Assembly (NCBI GenBank): GCA_963978235.1
Contig: CAXBQM010000001.1
Location: forward strand, 10,314 to 74,313
Length of the DNA: 64,000 nucleotides
Direction: 5' to 3'
DNA from: UBA7398 sp963978235
Lineage (GTDB): Bacteria; Actinomycetota; Actinomycetes; Nanopelagicales; Nanopelagicaceae
Shown: positions 41,779 to 51,296 of the stretch, piece by piece
How positions within the stretch are numbered: the first letter of the stretch is position 1
Layout of the letters: every line of letters starts with the position of its first letter
Notes under the pieces: model-generated
Database searches by the model: none
What the model was told of the DNA's origin: nothing
Seen by the model: only the letters and a program-made list of their open reading frames with translations
Position numbers and translations under genes: made by a program

Positions 41779-42207
41779 GTGATTTCGCGATTGCTGAAAA
41801 TACGACATGAACTGATGAAATTTGGCAGTGTCGGTGCAGTTGCGTACGTCGTTTCCGTAGGTGGTTTTAACGCATTAGTTCACCTACCTCATGCCCCATT
41901 GAAATCAAAGCCGGTCACAGCATCAATCATTTCTGGCGCGATTTCAATCATGGTTGCCTATTTTGGAAATAGACATTGGACATGGCGAGACCGTCCGAAA
42001 GGGAACTTAACTAGAGAAATTTCACTCTTTTTCCTTCTCAACTTGGTTGGCCTTGCCATCGGAACGCTCACACTCGCGTTCTCGCGATATGTACTTGGAT
42101 TCGATTCGGCGCTCGCGGACAACATCAGCGCAAACGTTGTTGGTGTCGGTATTGGGACGCTCTTTCGTTTCTACAGTTATCGAAAATGGGTTTTTAAATC
42201 AACGTAA
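41779..42207 (+). CDS. GtrA-family membrane protein
   Basis: A 142-residue protein with four predicted membrane helices (about 15-33, 48-64, 79-98, 112-130) and the family segment FGSVGAVAYVVSVGGFNAL plus NRHWTWRD. GtrA proteins are thought to flip undecaprenyl-linked sugars. Same position as Rv3277 in Mycobacterium. GTG start. Its last 9 bases overlap birA on the other strand. Confidence 0.88.
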   Translation: MISRLLKIRHELMKFGSVGAVAYVVSVGGFNALVHLPHAPLKSKPVTASIISGAISIMVAYFGNRHWTWRDRPKGNLTREISLFFLLNLVGLAIGTLTLAFSRYVLGFDSALADNISANVVGVGIGTLFRFYSYRKWVFKST

Positions 42208-42963
42208 GTGCGTTACATCCGCCACGGTAAAACGTTCGCCAGATGTCAACGTCAGTGAACCGTCGTGATTGATTGCAGCAACAATTCCCTCTTTAACTTC
42301 GCCATTAGTTAATTCCAAGCGAACTTTCTTATCAAGGGTTGCAGAATGAGAAATAAAATTACTAATTGAACTCTGTGACGACTCCCAGATTTCAAATTGA
42401 GAGTGAATTTCGTTGGCTATAGAAATCAAAAGTTCATCTCGATCAACAATTGCTCCCATGTGAATCGACAGTGAGGTTGCTGTAGGTACTGGTAAATCCA
42501 CAGTATCAATGTTCACATTGATACCAATACCAACGACGATTCCATGGTCACGGACTTCGCAGAGAATGCCAGCTATTTTCTTCTCTCCGTTTTCTTTGTC
42601 ATTAATCAGAACATCATTTGGCCATTTCGTTTGAATTGAAAGTCCAGTAAATTTACGGAGCGACTCTGCAACTGCGTGTCCCATCACAATTGGAAGTACG
42701 CCCCATTCATTCTTATTTCGGTCTGGCTGTAAATAAAAAGAGAATAAAAGTGACGTTGATGGTGGCGCTGAGAAGGTGCGATTGAGACGACCACGTCCCT
42801 GACTTTGATATTCAGTAACGAGAAGGTCGAATGGTTGTAATGGTGAAAAGATTTGCAAAATTTCAGTTTGAGTCGACGTTGTCTCTGCTATGACCTTTAC
42901 TCGCGGGTAAGTATTCGCTAATGCTTGTGAGATTTTTATCGCGTTTAGCGGAACGTGGCTCAT
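42199..42963 (-). CDS. birA: Biotin-[acetyl-CoA-carboxylase] ligase BirA (monofunctional)
   Basis: Attaches biotin to the carrier domain of the acyl-CoA carboxylase alpha subunit encoded at 45358. The 254-residue product has the biotinyl-AMP motif SQGRGRLNRTF and KWPNDVLI, but no N-terminal helix-turn-helix, so it is a pure ligase, not a repressor. AGGAG sits about 9 bases before the ATG. Divergent from accD, as Rv3279c/Rv3280. Confidence 0.92.
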   Translation of the reverse strand: MSHVPLNAIKISQALANTYPRVKVIAETTSTQTEILQIFSPLQPFDLLVTEYQSQGRGRLNRTFSAPPSTSLLFSFYLQPDRNKNEWGVLPIVMGHAVAESLRKFTGLSIQTKWPNDVLINDKENGEKKIAGILCEVRDHGIVVGIGINVNIDTVDLPVPTATSLSIHMGAIVDRDELLISIANEIHSQFEIWESSQSSISNFISHSATLDKKVRLELTNGEVKEGIVAAINHDGSLTLTSGERFTVADVTHLR

Positions 42964-42992
42964 CGCGTGCTTCTCCTGACCTATTTGGCTAG

Positions 42993-42998
42993 TACCGT
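42993..42998 (+). promoter_or_regulatory. Putative leaderless -10 (TACCGT) for the accD operon
   Basis: TACCGT followed by 6 bases and the accD ATG, in the 41-base gap to birA. It would drive accD-accE-maf-accA. Confidence 0.6.
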
Positions 42999-43004
42999 TA
43001 GCGC

Positions 43005-44576
43005 ATGACCGAAGACATTCATACTACGGCTGGAAAGATCGAAGATCTAAGAAAACGCCTGGATGAAGCAGTTCACGCTGGTTCGGCACGCGCTGTCGAG
43101 AAGCAACATGCCAAAGGCAAAATGACGGCCCGAGAGCGAATAGAAAAACTGGTCGATGAAGGTTCATTTACTGAACTCGATGAATTCGCGCGACATCGTT
43201 CTACTAATTTCGGCATGCAAGAGAATCGTCCTTACGGTGATGGCGTAGTCACTGGATATGGAACTGTCGATGGCAGGCAGATTGCAATTTTTTCGCAGGA
43301 CTTCACTGTCATGGGTGGAAGTTTGGGTGAAGTGTTTGGTGAAAAGATTGTAAAAATTATGGATTTCGCATTGAAGAGTGGAATTCCTTTGGTTGGCATC
43401 AATGATTCAGGTGGCGCACGAATTCAAGAAGGTGTGGTTTCACTCGGTCGTTATGGCGAGATTTTTAGACGAAATGCGCGCTCTTCTGGTGTCATTCCAC
43501 AAATCTCTTTAATTCTCGGACCATGCGCAGGTGGCGCAGTGTATTCACCCGCAATGACCGATTTCACTGTGATGGTTAATGAAACGTCACATATGTTTAT
43601 TACCGGACCGGAAGTTATTAAAACCGTAACTGGTGAAGAAGTTGGGATGGAAGAGTTGGGTGGTGCGCATACCCATAGCTCACGCACTGGCAACTCACAC
43701 TATTTAGCAAATAGTGAAGATGACGCGATTGATTATGTGAAAGCACTGCTCTCGTATCTCCCAAGCAATAACATGGATGAAGCGCCGATCTTGCCGGCCA
43801 CAGAATCAGAAGAAGTTACCGATCTCGATAAATCGCTCAACACACTTATCCCGGATAGTCCCAATCAACCTTATGACATGCATAAAGTTATCGCCGCAAT
43901 TCTTGATGAATCAGAGTTTCTAGAAGTCCAAGAGTTGTGGGCACCTAACATCATTATTGGTTTTGGCAGAATCGAAGGCCATTCCGTTGGAATCGTTGCT
44001 AATCAACCCATGCAATTAGCTGGCACGCTCAATATCGATGCAAGCGAAAAAGCAGCTCGCTTCGTGAGAACGTGCGATGCGTATGGAATTCCAATTATTA
44101 CCCTCGTTGATGTCCCAGGATTCCTCCCGGGAACTGATCAAGAGTGGAATGGAATTATTCGTCGTGGCGCGAAATTGCTTTACGCATACGGTGAAGCATC
44201 GGTTCCAATGGTCACACTTATAACTCGCAAGGCTTATGGCGGTGCTTACGATGTTATGGGTTCTAAACATCTTGGCGCCGATATCAATCTCGCTTGGCCG
44301 ACCGCGCAAATTGCCGTGATGGGTGCACAAGGTGCAGTCAATATCCTTTATCGAAAAGAGTTATCTGAAGCAAAAGATCAAGAGAAACTTCGAAAAGAGC
44401 TCATTACAAATTATGAAGATACCTTGGCAAATCCATACATTGCAGCAGAGCGTGGTTATATCGATGCAGTAATCGAACCATTTCAAACTCGTCGGTACAT
44501 CACACGCGCACTCGTAGCGCTACGCAATAAGCGCGATGTTTTGCCTCCTCGTAAACACGGAAACATTCCGCTTTAA
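43005..44576 (+). CDS. accD: Acyl-CoA carboxylase beta (carboxyltransferase) subunit
   Basis: Transfers the carboxyl group from biotin to acetyl- or propionyl-CoA. The 523-residue product has the N-terminal CoA-side half with GINDSGGARIQEGVVSLGRYG and the oxyanion GG pairs (PCAGGAVYSPAMTD), and the C-terminal half VDVPGFLPGTDQEWNGIIRRGAKLLY with AYGGAYDVMGSK. Family AccD5/PccB; acetyl versus propionyl preference not readable. First gene of the accD-accE-maf-accA operon next to birA. Confidence 0.95.
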   Translation: MTEDIHTTAGKIEDLRKRLDEAVHAGSARAVEKQHAKGKMTARERIEKLVDEGSFTELDEFARHRSTNFGMQENRPYGDGVVTGYGTVDGRQIAIFSQDFTVMGGSLGEVFGEKIVKIMDFALKSGIPLVGINDSGGARIQEGVVSLGRYGEIFRRNARSSGVIPQISLILGPCAGGAVYSPAMTDFTVMVNETSHMFITGPEVIKTVTGEEVGMEELGGAHTHSSRTGNSHYLANSEDDAIDYVKALLSYLPSNNMDEAPILPATESEEVTDLDKSLNTLIPDSPNQPYDMHKVIAAILDESEFLEVQELWAPNIIIGFGRIEGHSVGIVANQPMQLAGTLNIDASEKAARFVRTCDAYGIPIITLVDVPGFLPGTDQEWNGIIRRGAKLLYAYGEASVPMVTLITRKAYGGAYDVMGSKHLGADINLAWPTAQIAVMGAQGAVNILYRKELSEAKDQEKLRKELITNYEDTLANPYIAAERGYIDAVIEPFQTRRYITRALVALRNKRDVLPPRKHGNIPL

Positions 44577-44579
44577 CTC

Positions 44580-44750
44580 ATGAATTTTTCGATTACACGG
44601 GGAAATCCCTCAGATCAGGAGCGCGCTGCAATTGAGAGCGTACTTAAATCACGGAAAAGCGCTCCAAAGTCTCGTCGAAGTAAATGGGGCCAACCTCAAT
44701 TACGTGGCGAATTAGTAAAATCACAACAACAGAATCGTGGAAATAAATAA
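44580..44750 (+). CDS. accE: Acyl-CoA carboxylase epsilon subunit
   Basis: A 56-residue protein between accD and maf, matching the actinobacterial epsilon subunit: FSITRGNPSDQERAAIESVL, then a basic SRKSAPKSRRSKWG stretch. In actinobacteria this small subunit stimulates assembly of alpha and beta carboxylase subunits. Starts 3 bases after the accD stop and ends TAATG over the maf start. Confidence 0.9.
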   Translation: MNFSITRGNPSDQERAAIESVLKSRKSAPKSRRSKWGQPQLRGELVKSQQQNRGNK

Positions 44751-45361
44751 TGCCACGCATTGTCCTTGCGTCAGGTTCACCTTCTCGCAAAAGACTTCTC
44801 AATTCAGTAGGAATTAACCCAGAAATTATCGTGAGTAATGTTGATGAAGAGTTACCTGAATATCAAAAACTCTCTCCGGCCGAACTCGTTGTTGCGCTCG
44901 CTATTGTTAAAGCACATACAGTCAAAAATAATCTTGATTTTCCAGCGATCATTATTGGCTGTGACTCTACATTTGAATTCAATGGTCAATCATTAGGAAA
45001 ACCTGGAACAGCCGAGAACGCAGTTGCCCGCGCAAAGGAACTTCGCGGTAAATCTGGAATATTGCACACCGGACACTGTGTTATTGATACTGAAAAAGGT
45101 ATTGAATTTTCAGATATCGCTTCCACGAGAGTTTTCTTCAGCGATATGACAGATCGTGAAATTGAAGATTACGTTGCAACCGGTGAACCACTCAACGTTG
45201 CAGGAGGTTTTACACTCGACGGTTTGAGCGCGCCTTTTATTGCACGAATTGAGGGTGAAGCAAGTAATGTCATCGGACTTTCATTGCCACTTCTGCGAAA
45301 AGCGATACATCACTTAGGTTATGACTGGTTCTCGTTAGCAAAGTCGGAGGCGACCGTATGA
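44750..45361 (+). CDS. maf: Maf-family nucleotide pyrophosphatase
   Basis: House-cleaning pyrophosphatase of non-canonical or modified nucleoside triphosphates. The 203-residue product starts LASGSPSRKRLL, and carries DEELPE, GCDSTFEFNGQSLGKP and the catalytic SDIASTRVFF region with the VAGGFTLDG loop. Overlaps accE by one base (TAATG) and accA by ATGA. A maf gene in this place is also seen as Rv3282, so the insertion in the carboxylase operon is ancestral. Confidence 0.9.
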   Translation: MPRIVLASGSPSRKRLLNSVGINPEIIVSNVDEELPEYQKLSPAELVVALAIVKAHTVKNNLDFPAIIIGCDSTFEFNGQSLGKPGTAENAVARAKELRGKSGILHTGHCVIDTEKGIEFSDIASTRVFFSDMTDREIEDYVATGEPLNVAGGFTLDGLSAPFIARIEGEASNVIGLSLPLLRKAIHHLGYDWFSLAKSEATV

Positions 45362-47073
45362 AATCCGTATTAATCGCAAACCGTGGCGAGATTGCAGTTC
45401 GCGTTGCGCGTGCTTGCAAAGATCATGGGCTCAAGAGCATTGCTGTTTACTCAGATGAGGATCGAGACGCACTTCATGTGCACGCTGCTGATGATGCCTA
45501 TTCACTTGATGGAATTACAGGTGCTCAGACCTATCTCAATATCGAGAAAATAATTGCTGTTGCAAAAAAATCTGGCGCAGATGCAGTTCATCCAGGTTAT
45601 GGGTTTCTCTCTGAGAATGCAGATTTTGCACAAGCAGTTATCAACGCTGGTCTTATTTGGATTGGACCATCACCAGAAGCAATTACTGCCCTTGGCGATA
45701 AAGTTTCCGCAAGAAAAATTGCTGCCAAAGTAGGAGCACCGCTCGTCGCAGGTACTCCAAATCCGGTTGATTCTGCCGATGAAGTAGTTGCGTTCGCACA
45801 AGAACATGGGTTACCTGTTGCGATTAAAGCGGCATACGGCGGTGGTGGTCGCGGTTTAAAAGTCGCACGAACACTCGAAGAAATTCCAGAACTTTTTGCA
45901 TCCGCAGTTCGTGAAGCAATATCTGGTTTTGGTCGAGGCGAGTGTTTTGTTGAGCGATATCTGGATAAACCGCGTCACGTGGAAACTCAAGTGTTGGTCG
46001 ATAAACATGGAAATGCAATAGTTGTTTCCACCCGAGATTGCTCACTTCAACGACGTCATCAAAAACTCGTAGAAGAAGCACCAGCGCCGTTTCTCTCGCA
46101 AACTCAGATAGATGAGCTCTATCGAAGTAGCAAAGCAATCATGAAAGAAGCAGGATACGTTGGCGCAGGTACTTGTGAATTCCTCGTAGGAATCGACGGA
46201 ACCATCTCGTTCTTAGAAGTGAATACTCGACTCCAAGTCGAACATCCCGTAAGTGAAGAAGTAGCAGGTGTTGATTTAGTTCGTGAGCAATTCCGAATTG
46301 CTATGGGCGAAAAAATCTCTGCCAGCGATCCCATTATTCGTGGCCATTCCATTGAATTCAGAATTAATGGCGAAGATCCTGGGCGAAACTTCCTTCCTGC
46401 CCCAGGTGTCATTACTGAATGGCGAACACCCAGCGGACCTGGAATTCGCGTGGATGCTGGTTTCACCGCCGGCGATGTGATCGGTGGAAATTTCGATTCG
46501 CTCTTAGCAAAACTTATTGTTACTGGTGCAACGCGTGATGAAGCGCTGGCTCGTGCACGCCGAGCGCTCGCTGAGTTTCAGGTTGGAGGTTTAGCAACTG
46601 CCCTGCCATTTCATCGCGCCATCGTGAATGACCCAGCATTTGCTCAAAAATTCTCGGTGTACACCAGTTATATTGAAACTGAATTTGTTAATGAGATTCC
46701 AGCTTTCGCAGCTAGTGTTGAAGCGAGAAATTCAACTCCGAGAGTAGAAAAATTAGTAGTTGAAGTCGGTGGCCATCGCTTTGATGTTTCTGTTCACGCA
46801 AAAGAAACTTCCCATAAACGACATCGGGCAAAAAGTGGTGTAACCGGTGTAGTCACTGGTGATTCATTAACAAGTCCCATGCAAGGTACGGTTGTTAAAT
46901 TTGCGGTGAACGAAGGCGATACCGTCAATGCGGGCGACTTAATTTGTGTGCTCGAAGCAATGAAGATGGAGCAACCTCTCAACGCTCATAAAGCAGGAAC
47001 GGTTAAAGATATTGCAGCAAAGATTGGTGAAACCATCACCAGTGGCAGTCGAATCTGCAGTATCGTCGATTAA
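45358..47073 (+). CDS. accA: Acyl-CoA carboxylase alpha subunit (biotin carboxylase + BCCP)
   Basis: Carboxylates its own biotin using ATP and bicarbonate. The 571-residue product: biotin carboxylase domains with NRGEIAVRVARACK, HPGYGFLSENADFA, AAYGGGGRGLK and EVNTRLQVEHPV; a linker; and a C-terminal biotinyl domain with the biotin attachment motif EAMKMEQ (Lys about 537). Actinobacterial AccA3-type fusion (symbol follows mycobacterial usage). Overlaps maf by ATGA. The stop lies in a TTAA shared with the converging putA stop. Confidence 0.95.
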   Translation: MKSVLIANRGEIAVRVARACKDHGLKSIAVYSDEDRDALHVHAADDAYSLDGITGAQTYLNIEKIIAVAKKSGADAVHPGYGFLSENADFAQAVINAGLIWIGPSPEAITALGDKVSARKIAAKVGAPLVAGTPNPVDSADEVVAFAQEHGLPVAIKAAYGGGGRGLKVARTLEEIPELFASAVREAISGFGRGECFVERYLDKPRHVETQVLVDKHGNAIVVSTRDCSLQRRHQKLVEEAPAPFLSQTQIDELYRSSKAIMKEAGYVGAGTCEFLVGIDGTISFLEVNTRLQVEHPVSEEVAGVDLVREQFRIAMGEKISASDPIIRGHSIEFRINGEDPGRNFLPAPGVITEWRTPSGPGIRVDAGFTAGDVIGGNFDSLLAKLIVTGATRDEALARARRALAEFQVGGLATALPFHRAIVNDPAFAQKFSVYTSYIETEFVNEIPAFAASVEARNSTPRVEKLVVEVGGHRFDVSVHAKETSHKRHRAKSGVTGVVTGDSLTSPMQGTVVKFAVNEGDTVNAGDLICVLEAMKMEQPLNAHKAGTVKDIAAKIGETITSGSRICSIVD

Positions 47074-50000
47074 GAAACTTTTGGTTGCGGACCTGCTCCG
47101 ATATTTCCATATCGGTGATTGGTTATCGCAATACTCTGCTCTCGCAACCACCGGGTAAGTTCCACACCGCCAGATTGTGCAATAGGTCGCGAATCTAGAG
47201 ATATTCCTCGATCAAGAAGTTCAACCGACGGCGCACGCTCGCCACTCAGCCATCGAACTTTTGAAATTTTCCTTTGATCAATGAACTCAAGTAGCTCAGT
47301 AATCGATTCATGTTCGCTCGCCACAATTGCGATTCCATGTTCGTGGGAGAGCCATTCAACAAAAGCACGTTCTTCGAGAGATGTTGACGTATCAAATCGG
47401 ACTACGATTTCACCGTCATAACGTAAAAATCGCTGATAATTTCGCTCTACATCGAGTCCAGCACACTCCCGCGCTTTAGCGCCTGTGCGTTCCCACCAAA
47501 TTACTGCGCCACGTTTAGTCGAATTAACATCTTGAACCAAATTCCAATTTCGTAATTGTTCAACATAATGAGGGCCACCGGCTTTAGCAGTTGCACCCAC
47601 ACTGCTTCGCTTCCACCCACCAAATGGTTGTCGATTGACAATCGCGCCAGTAATACCGCGGTTAACGTAAAGATTTCCGGCTTGAACCTTTTCGATCCAC
47701 TCTTCGCATTCGCGCGTATTTAATGAATGGATTCCCGCTGTAAGTCCAAAATTAGTTGCGCTCTGCCACTCAATGGCACGTTGTAAATTTGGCGCTTTCA
47801 TTATTCCCAGTACTGGTCCGAACCATTCATTGTGATGGCTCCACGATCCCGGTTGCACACCGACTTTCACTCCTGGTCGCCAGATATATCCAGAATTATC
47901 CATTTGCTGTGGTTCAACCAGCCACGATTCGCCTTCATCTAATGTTGTAAGTGCGCGAAGCAATGCGCCTTCTGCTGGGCGAATAATTGGTCCGACCGTC
48001 GTACTAAAATCTGTTCCGGAACCAACACTTAAACTCGTGACCGCATCTTCTAATTGACTTATAAATGATGGATTCTCATACACGCTCGCTTCCACTATCG
48101 CTAATGAGGCGGCGCTACATTTCTGTCCCGCATGGCCAAAGGCTGAAGTCACTAAATCTTTCACTGCAGCATCGATATCTGCGCTAGCAGAGATGATGAT
48201 CGAATTTTTACCGGATGTTTCCGCCATTAATGGCATTTCTGGTCGCCAGGAAAGAAAGAGTCGAGCCGTTTCAAATCCACCTGTAAGAATCACCGAATCA
48301 ACTTCTGGATGCGAAACTAAATATTTTCCATTCTCATCATCTCTCGAGGGAAGAAAGTGAAGAACGCTTTTTGGAACTCCCGCCTGCCACAAATGATTAA
48401 CAATGGTCCATGCAACTGCGACCGTTTCTGGCGCGGGTTTCAAAATAACGCTATTTCCCGCAGCTAATGCGGCACAAACCCCACCCATAGGAATTGCGTA
48501 GGGAAAATTCCATGGTGGCACAACCAGCACAACGCCGACAGGTTGCGAACCTTTAGCTAACGTGACCGCAGATTTTGCGTAATATCGAGCGAAATCAATT
48601 GCTTCACTCACTTCTGGATCAGCTTCTGCCACTGTTTTTCCGGCATCACGTGCCATCACCGCAATTGTTTGAGCTCTTGCATCGGACATGATTTGGGCAG
48701 CTTTATTCAAAATCTCAGATCGCGCTTCTGCTCCTATTTCATCCCATTGCGAAAATGAAGCACGGGCAGATGAAATCGCACGATCAACATCGCTTCGCTC
48801 AATCACGGAATATCGATACCAAACGTCACCATTATTATTTGGGTCAAGCCCGGGCTCGGTCAGCGTTCCTTGAATCTCTTTACCGTTAACGACTACTGGA
48901 ATATGAAGATCTGATATCGCTTTGATTCCTTTTATTGCCTTCTTTATTGATTGCACTAAATGTGGATCAGTTAAATCGCCATCACTCTCATTGGGAAAGA
49001 AACCAGCGGCATGCGTTGGGGCAACACCATGTCGAAGTGAAGCAATCGAAATAGTATGTCGATCGGCTAGGGAATTCAGGAAACGTTTTTTCTGTTCGCT
49101 AAATTCACTACTAAATGCTTTCATCGTAAAGGATGCGCGGAGGTAATTCTCTACCGAAGTGTTTTCATCAAGTCGTCGAACCAGATAGGCAACCGCACTT
49201 GGGAAATCTTCCATTTTTGTTACCGGTGTATAGAGGAGGACTTTTCCTTGCGCTTGCGCGAGCGATAGCGCTTCGGCATTTGCCATTCCCTCTAACATTT
49301 CGATATCTAGTTGCGCTTCAACACCTCGTAATTTCGCTACTTCTATCGCCCATGCAATATGAAAAAGATTATGGCTAGCAACTCCAATTCGAACTGCCGG
49401 ATAGTTCTCCGGGCGAAGTGCGCGATCGATAAGTCGCACATAGCTTGCATCCACTTCAGCTTTGGAGCGGTACGGCGCTGATGAATAGCCATGAAGCTGC
49501 GCTTCGGCTTTCTCCATCGCTAGGTTTGCGCCTTTAACTAAGCGAATTTTTATCGTTCCGCCAGCGCGTTCATGACGGAGGCGAGCCCAATCAACTAGCT
49601 CTTCAAAGTACTCATGTGATTCCGGTAAATATGCCTGAAGAACGATGCCAGCATTGAGTCGCTCGAATTCAGGCTCATCGAGTATCTCTTTAAATACATC
49701 AACTGTGATTGCTAGATCTCGATACTCTTCCATATCTAAATTGATAAATGCGTTTTTTCGCGCAGCAATACGATAAAGATCTCGAAGTCGTTCGCCTACT
49801 CTTGATACTGAACCTGCATGATCAATCGTAATAATTTGACTAATTATTGATGAGATTTTTACTGAAACATAATTAACTTCATCTCGTTGCAACATTTCCG
49901 AAACGGATTTAAAGCGCTCTAGCGCTTCGCGATCTCCAAGTACTGCTTCACCTAAAACGTTGATATTAAGTTGAGCGTTATCAGATTTTCTTCGACCAAT

Positions 50001-50396
50001 ATGCTTTGCTAATTTCTTCGGCTGAGAATTAAGAATAATTCCATACGATGCCAACTCCACTCGCTTTCTTACTATTGCCATCGTTAATCGTGGCAATAAT
50101 CGCGAGACTGGTGATGCGAGTTTTAAACCGAAGTAATCAATAGCGCCTAATTGAAGTGGCGCTGCTTTTGCCAATCGGCGAAATGCCTGAGCAGATTTTC
50201 TTTTGTCCGAAATACGAATCACTTCATCGGTGAGCCCCATCGTTACTGCTACGGCATCTGGGTCTTTGAGTAATCGAGCAAACCGCTTTCGATTTGCGCG
50301 ATCTCGCCGTCTTCGATGTCGATCAGCAGAATTGAGAAAGGCGACAACTTGTTCAGTTGCGCTCTCGCCAAGCGCATCGAGCGCACGATCCGTCAC
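47070..50396 (-). CDS. putA: Bifunctional proline dehydrogenase / P5C dehydrogenase (PutA type)
   Basis: Oxidises proline to glutamate in two steps. The 1108-residue product is a fusion: helical N-terminus, FAD-binding PRODH barrel (about 130-450; motifs VKISSI, NLDMEEY, RLVKGAN, ARIGVASHN-like and RASFTMKAFSSEF), NAD-dependent P5C dehydrogenase (about 510-980; PPWNFPYAIP, GGFETARLF, HAGQKCSAAS with catalytic Cys), and a C-terminal PutA-like extension ending TNHRYGNIG. No N-terminal DNA-binding domain, so it is not an autoregulator. Mycobacterium has separate PruA and PruB. TATCCT lies 6 bases before the GTG start. Confidence 0.9.
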   Translation of the reverse strand: MTDRALDALGESATEQVVAFLNSADRHRRRRDRANRKRFARLLKDPDAVAVTMGLTDEVIRISDKRKSAQAFRRLAKAAPLQLGAIDYFGLKLASPVSRLLPRLTMAIVRKRVELASYGIILNSQPKKLAKHIGRRKSDNAQLNINVLGEAVLGDREALERFKSVSEMLQRDEVNYVSVKISSIISQIITIDHAGSVSRVGERLRDLYRIAARKNAFINLDMEEYRDLAITVDVFKEILDEPEFERLNAGIVLQAYLPESHEYFEELVDWARLRHERAGGTIKIRLVKGANLAMEKAEAQLHGYSSAPYRSKAEVDASYVRLIDRALRPENYPAVRIGVASHNLFHIAWAIEVAKLRGVEAQLDIEMLEGMANAEALSLAQAQGKVLLYTPVTKMEDFPSAVAYLVRRLDENTSVENYLRASFTMKAFSSEFSEQKKRFLNSLADRHTISIASLRHGVAPTHAAGFFPNESDGDLTDPHLVQSIKKAIKGIKAISDLHIPVVVNGKEIQGTLTEPGLDPNNNGDVWYRYSVIERSDVDRAISSARASFSQWDEIGAEARSEILNKAAQIMSDARAQTIAVMARDAGKTVAEADPEVSEAIDFARYYAKSAVTLAKGSQPVGVVLVVPPWNFPYAIPMGGVCAALAAGNSVILKPAPETVAVAWTIVNHLWQAGVPKSVLHFLPSRDDENGKYLVSHPEVDSVILTGGFETARLFLSWRPEMPLMAETSGKNSIIISASADIDAAVKDLVTSAFGHAGQKCSAASLAIVEASVYENPSFISQLEDAVTSLSVGSGTDFSTTVGPIIRPAEGALLRALTTLDEGESWLVEPQQMDNSGYIWRPGVKVGVQPGSWSHHNEWFGPVLGIMKAPNLQRAIEWQSATNFGLTAGIHSLNTRECEEWIEKVQAGNLYVNRGITGAIVNRQPFGGWKRSSVGATAKAGGPHYVEQLRNWNLVQDVNSTKRGAVIWWERTGAKARECAGLDVERNYQRFLRYDGEIVVRFDTSTSLEERAFVEWLSHEHGIAIVASEHESITELLEFIDQRKISKVRWLSGERAPSVELLDRGISLDSRPIAQSGGVELTRWLREQSIAITNHRYGNIGAGPQPKVS

Positions 50397-50402
50397 GCTG
50401 TG

Positions 50403-50408
50403 AGGATA
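50403..50408 (-). promoter_or_regulatory. Putative leaderless -10 (TATCCT) for putA
   Basis: TATCCT followed by 6 bases and the putA GTG, in the 47-base gap to the divergent pnp gene. Confidence 0.6.
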
Positions 50409-50431
50409 CTCAAACGAGCGAAGTGGTGGAC

Positions 50432-50437
50432 TAAAGT
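50432..50437 (+). promoter_or_regulatory. Putative leaderless -10 (TAAAGT) for pnp
   Basis: TAAAGT followed by 6 bases and the pnp GTG. It would drive the sugar half of the nucleoside island. Confidence 0.6.
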
Positions 50438-50443
50438 AGGCGC

Positions 50444-51262
50444 GTGACTGATCTTTATACCGACCCGCTTAAGGCTGCAGAAGAGGCGGCATCGGTACTC
50501 GCTGCTAAAACTGGAAAATCGACGCACGATGTTGCCCTCGTTATGGGTTCTGGTTGGGTGAGCGCCGCGGAAGCGCTTGGCCAACCCACTCATGAATTTC
50601 CAGTAACCGATCTCCCAGGATTTCCAGCCCCGACCGTTGCTGGCCATGGCGGAGTTATCCGTTCCTACGATATTCACGGCGCCCACAACACTCTGCGCGT
50701 TTTGGTCTTCCTCGGTCGAACCCACCTCTATGAAGGTAAGGGAATTGAGCCAGTTGTTCATGGCGTTCGAACTGCAGTGAAAGCTGGATGCAAAACCATC
50801 ATTCTTACCAATGCATGTGGTGGTATCAATCCAGATTTCTCAGTAGGACAACCAGTGTTGATTAAAGATCACATTTCCCTTACTGCAGTAAGCCCTTTAA
50901 GCGGTGCAACTTTTATTGATCTCACCGATTTATATAGTCGAAGAATTCGTACCATGATGAAAGAACTTGATCCCACGTTACAAGAAGGTGTGTATGTACA
51001 TTGGCGTGGACCAACATATGAAACGCCGGCCGAGATAAGAATGATGCGCACTATGGGTGCAGATTTAGTTGGCATGTCAACGGTTCCAGAAGCAATTGCT
51101 GCACATGCCCTTGGTGCTGAAGTTGTCGGTATTTCGTTGGTATCAAATGCTGCAGCTGGTATGACTGGCGAGAAATTAAGCCATGATGAAGTGATGGCGG
51201 CGGGTAAAGCATCAGCAGATAAAGTTGGAAAACTTCTGGCAACTCTGCTTCATCAACTCTAA
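50444..51262 (+). CDS. Purine nucleoside phosphorylase (trimeric class)
   Basis: Cleaves (deoxy)guanosine/inosine with phosphate to base and (deoxy)ribose-1-phosphate. The 272-residue product has phosphate-site VMGSGWVSAA, GHGG, HLYEGKG and the purine-site YETPAEIRMM with MGADLVGMSTVPEAIAA and SLVSNAAAG. Trimeric PNP class, as Rv3307. GTG start. Followed 34 bases later by the mutase gene, as Rv3307-Rv3308. It works with DeoA (pyrimidines) and Add encoded nearby. Confidence 0.93.
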   Translation: MTDLYTDPLKAAEEAASVLAAKTGKSTHDVALVMGSGWVSAAEALGQPTHEFPVTDLPGFPAPTVAGHGGVIRSYDIHGAHNTLRVLVFLGRTHLYEGKGIEPVVHGVRTAVKAGCKTIILTNACGGINPDFSVGQPVLIKDHISLTAVSPLSGATFIDLTDLYSRRIRTMMKELDPTLQEGVYVHWRGPTYETPAEIRMMRTMGADLVGMSTVPEAIAAHALGAEVVGISLVSNAAAGMTGEKLSHDEVMAAGKASADKVGKLLATLLHQL

Positions 51263-51296
51263 GTAGTAAATAAGAAGAAATAAATAAGAAATAGCG

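Noticed and set aside
44750..45361. maf inside the carboxylase operon as a novel insertion
   Set aside because: The same order (accD5-accE5-maf-...-accA3) exists in Mycobacterium, so it is ancestral.
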